Part shown: positions 62,739 through 64,000 of the stretch, piece after piece
Position numbering within the stretch: position 1 is the stretch's first letter
Layout of the letters: each line of letters starts with the position of its first letter
Assembly (NCBI GenBank): GCA_963768075.1
Contig: CAVYHD010000033.1
Span: 992,001 to 1,056,000, forward strand
DNA from: QHXW01 sp963768075
GTDB lineage: Bacteria; Acidobacteriota; Terriglobia; Bryobacterales; Bryobacteraceae
DNA length: 64,000 nucleotides
Direction: 5' to 3'
Made by a program: the position numbers and the translations under genes
The notes under the pieces: model-generated
Seen by the model: the letters and a program-made list of their open reading frames with translations, nothing else
Told to the model about the DNA's origin: nothing
Databases searched by the model: none

Positions 62739-62780
62739 CACCATTCTATGGCCGGCACACCGGATGCTATTCGGCACTGC

Positions 62781-64000
62781 CTAGGCCGTTCGCAAAGAAT
62801 TAGTCTCCGCGGCATTGGCGCTCTGATATTCGAGAAATTCTTCGCGCACCTCCAGCGGTCCCCAAGGCCACGTCCTACGCGCTCTTGCATAGATCAGGAA
62901 GGCGGCGCAGCCGACTGCTACCCATGCGAAGGAGAGGATGATCGAAAGCGTGTCCAGCGCCACGAACGCATAGCTCCAGCCCGCTAGAGATATCAGGCTT
63001 GGCAGGGGATAGAGTGTCTGCCGGTATGGCCGATACAAGCTGGGTTGTCGTTTACGTAAAACGGTTAGTGCGAATACCTGGCCCAGTGACTGAATCAGGA
63101 CTGTGACACCGGTAAGCATGTTGATGATGGCTGGTACGGCGAAAAAGCTACCGATCGCGACAATAAGGCCCATCACGATCAGCGCTACGTGTGGGAAATG
63201 GAGTCGCGGGTGTAACTTGCCGAACGACGAGAAGAACACGCCATCTCGCGCTGCGTTGAACAGCACGCGTGAACTACCGAGCAACCCAGTAAAAATAGAT
63301 GCCGCGGCTGCGATCATGACTAGTACGCTGACCAGGATGGCACCCTTTTGGCCCCAGTATTTGCCCACGACCATCGAGGCAACATTCGTCGACTTCGCCA
63401 GTTCCTGCCACGGCGCCGCACCCAGAAGGCCTACCTGCATAGAAAGGTAAAGGGCGCCAATGGCGAGAATCGAGATAATAATCGAGCCCGGCATTACTCT
63501 CCCCGGATCTTTCAGTTCTGCCCCCATGTAAGCCACTGTTCCATAGCCCGTGTAGTCATAGAGAGCGATGATCAGGCCGCCGCCCAGACCGGAGAGAAAC
63601 GAGCCATTGCCGATCCAGTTTGGCGGGAAATCGAAGGCGCGTCCGGCATCAAAATGAGTGAACGACGCGACGACCGTCACTCCCATCGCTGCGATCGTGA
63701 CGGCCCACAGTACGATGTTAATAATTGGGACGGATTCAATCCGCCGGTATAGCAGCGCAACAACGGCAACAACCATGGCCAATCCGATCACATGGTTTTC
63801 AACTGGCGACAGATCTGGCACAAAACTCCCTAGGTACTGATAGAAGCCGACTACCCCAATGCTGAGAATAAGAGGCAGTGAGAGGATGGCAGTCCAGACA
63901 AAAAGGAATGGCAAAAGCTTTTCGCTTCGATACTGGAACGCCTCGCGCAGGAATAGGTAGGTGCCGCCGGCTCCTGGCATGGCTGCCCCAAGTTCGGCCC
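62781..64000 (-). CDS. APC-superfamily amino acid permease (partial)
   Basis: The frame runs off the window: AELGAAM precedes the ATG at 63980, so 5' codons are missing. AELGAAMPGAGGTYLFLREA is the conserved first segment, and ALYDYTGYGTVAYMGAELKD PGRVMPGSI is an APC hallmark (the G-x-D/E proton-coupling region). About ten TMs are visible. Substrate unknown. Confidence 0.9.
   Translation of the reverse strand, partial: AELGAAMPGAGGTYLFLREAFQYRSEKLLPFLFVWTAILSLPLILSIGVVGFYQYLGSFVPDLSPVENHVIGLAMVVAVVALLYRRIESVPIINIVLWAVTIAAMGVTVVASFTHFDAGRAFDFPPNWIGNGSFLSGLGGGLIIALYDYTGYGTVAYMGAELKDPGRVMPGSIIISILAIGALYLSMQVGLLGAAPWQELAKSTNVASMVVGKYWGQKGAILVSVLVMIAAAASIFTGLLGSSRVLFNAARDGVFFSSFGKLHPRLHFPHVALIVMGLIVAIGSFFAVPAIINMLTGVTVLIQSLGQVFALTVLRKRQPSLYRPYRQTLYPLPSLISLAGWSYAFVALDTLSIILSFAWVAVGCAAFLIYARARRTWPWGPLEVREEFLEYQSANAAETNSLRTA

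Noticed and set aside
1..64000. CRISPR array or phage structural genes
   Set aside because: No regularly spaced repeats of suitable length outside the TPR gene, and no capsid, terminase or tail genes were seen.

Overview
The window looks like chromosome of an Acidobacteriota bacterium, most likely of the Solibacter/Bryobacter group. The signs are three large orphan MacB-type permeases of the ADOP kind (one directly downstream of a PadR gene), a Ser/Thr kinase with a TolB-like propeller, a BlaI/BlaR1 pair, P1-family peptidase, GH9 cellulase and uniformly GC-rich coding DNA with many GTG/TTG starts. This placement is inferred from gene content, not from a marker gene.

Layout. 1-16.9 kb: BlaR1/BlaI with a tandem operator; queA-corA; an MFS carrier; a GNAT; an HDOD protein; a frameshifted ADOP permease; an SSS symporter with a methyltransferase; PadR-ADOP with a double-dyad operator; and bshA carrying three local indels. 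16.9-32.3 kb: a processive GT2, a threonine-dehydratase-like enzyme, GH9 cellulase, a divergent class A beta-lactamase-like protein, a TPR glycosyltransferase with a phase-broken repeat, a kinase, two exported proteins, an anti-sigma/sigma pair and a P1 peptidase. 32.3-36.6 kb: a tightly overlapped operon mlaE-mlaF-mlaD-hpnK-rsmI. 36.9-43.7 kb: a TadE/TadE/TadG trio closed by a terminator, a DCC-lipase-maturation-factor fusion, an exported amidohydrolase and a Tat-exported DegT-type aminotransferase.

43.8-59.9 kb is a genomic island in tRNA-Arg(CCG), bounded by a 50-bp perfect direct repeat of the tRNA 3' end. It holds an intact integrase at the tRNA end, a decayed excisionase and primase, an IS91-family element with its own tyrosine recombinase, a serine-recombinase unit inserted inside the IS91 transposase gene (in the codons of its HUH motif), cargo genes (GNAT, NmrA-like oxidoreductase, ADOP permease), and remnants of a second integrase and of hsdR. 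Primase, second integrase and hsdR have each lost the middle of the gene while keeping both ends. 59.9-64 kb returns to ordinary chromosome: a PQQ-type propeller, a DeoR regulator and a truncated APC permease.

The most notable items are the serine-recombinase unit with both junctions visible and its stop codon at the junction, the integrase whose C-terminus is encoded by the att core and should change on excision, the head-and-tail gene remnants, and closely spaced compensating indels in bshA and the TPR gene, which may be sequence errors.
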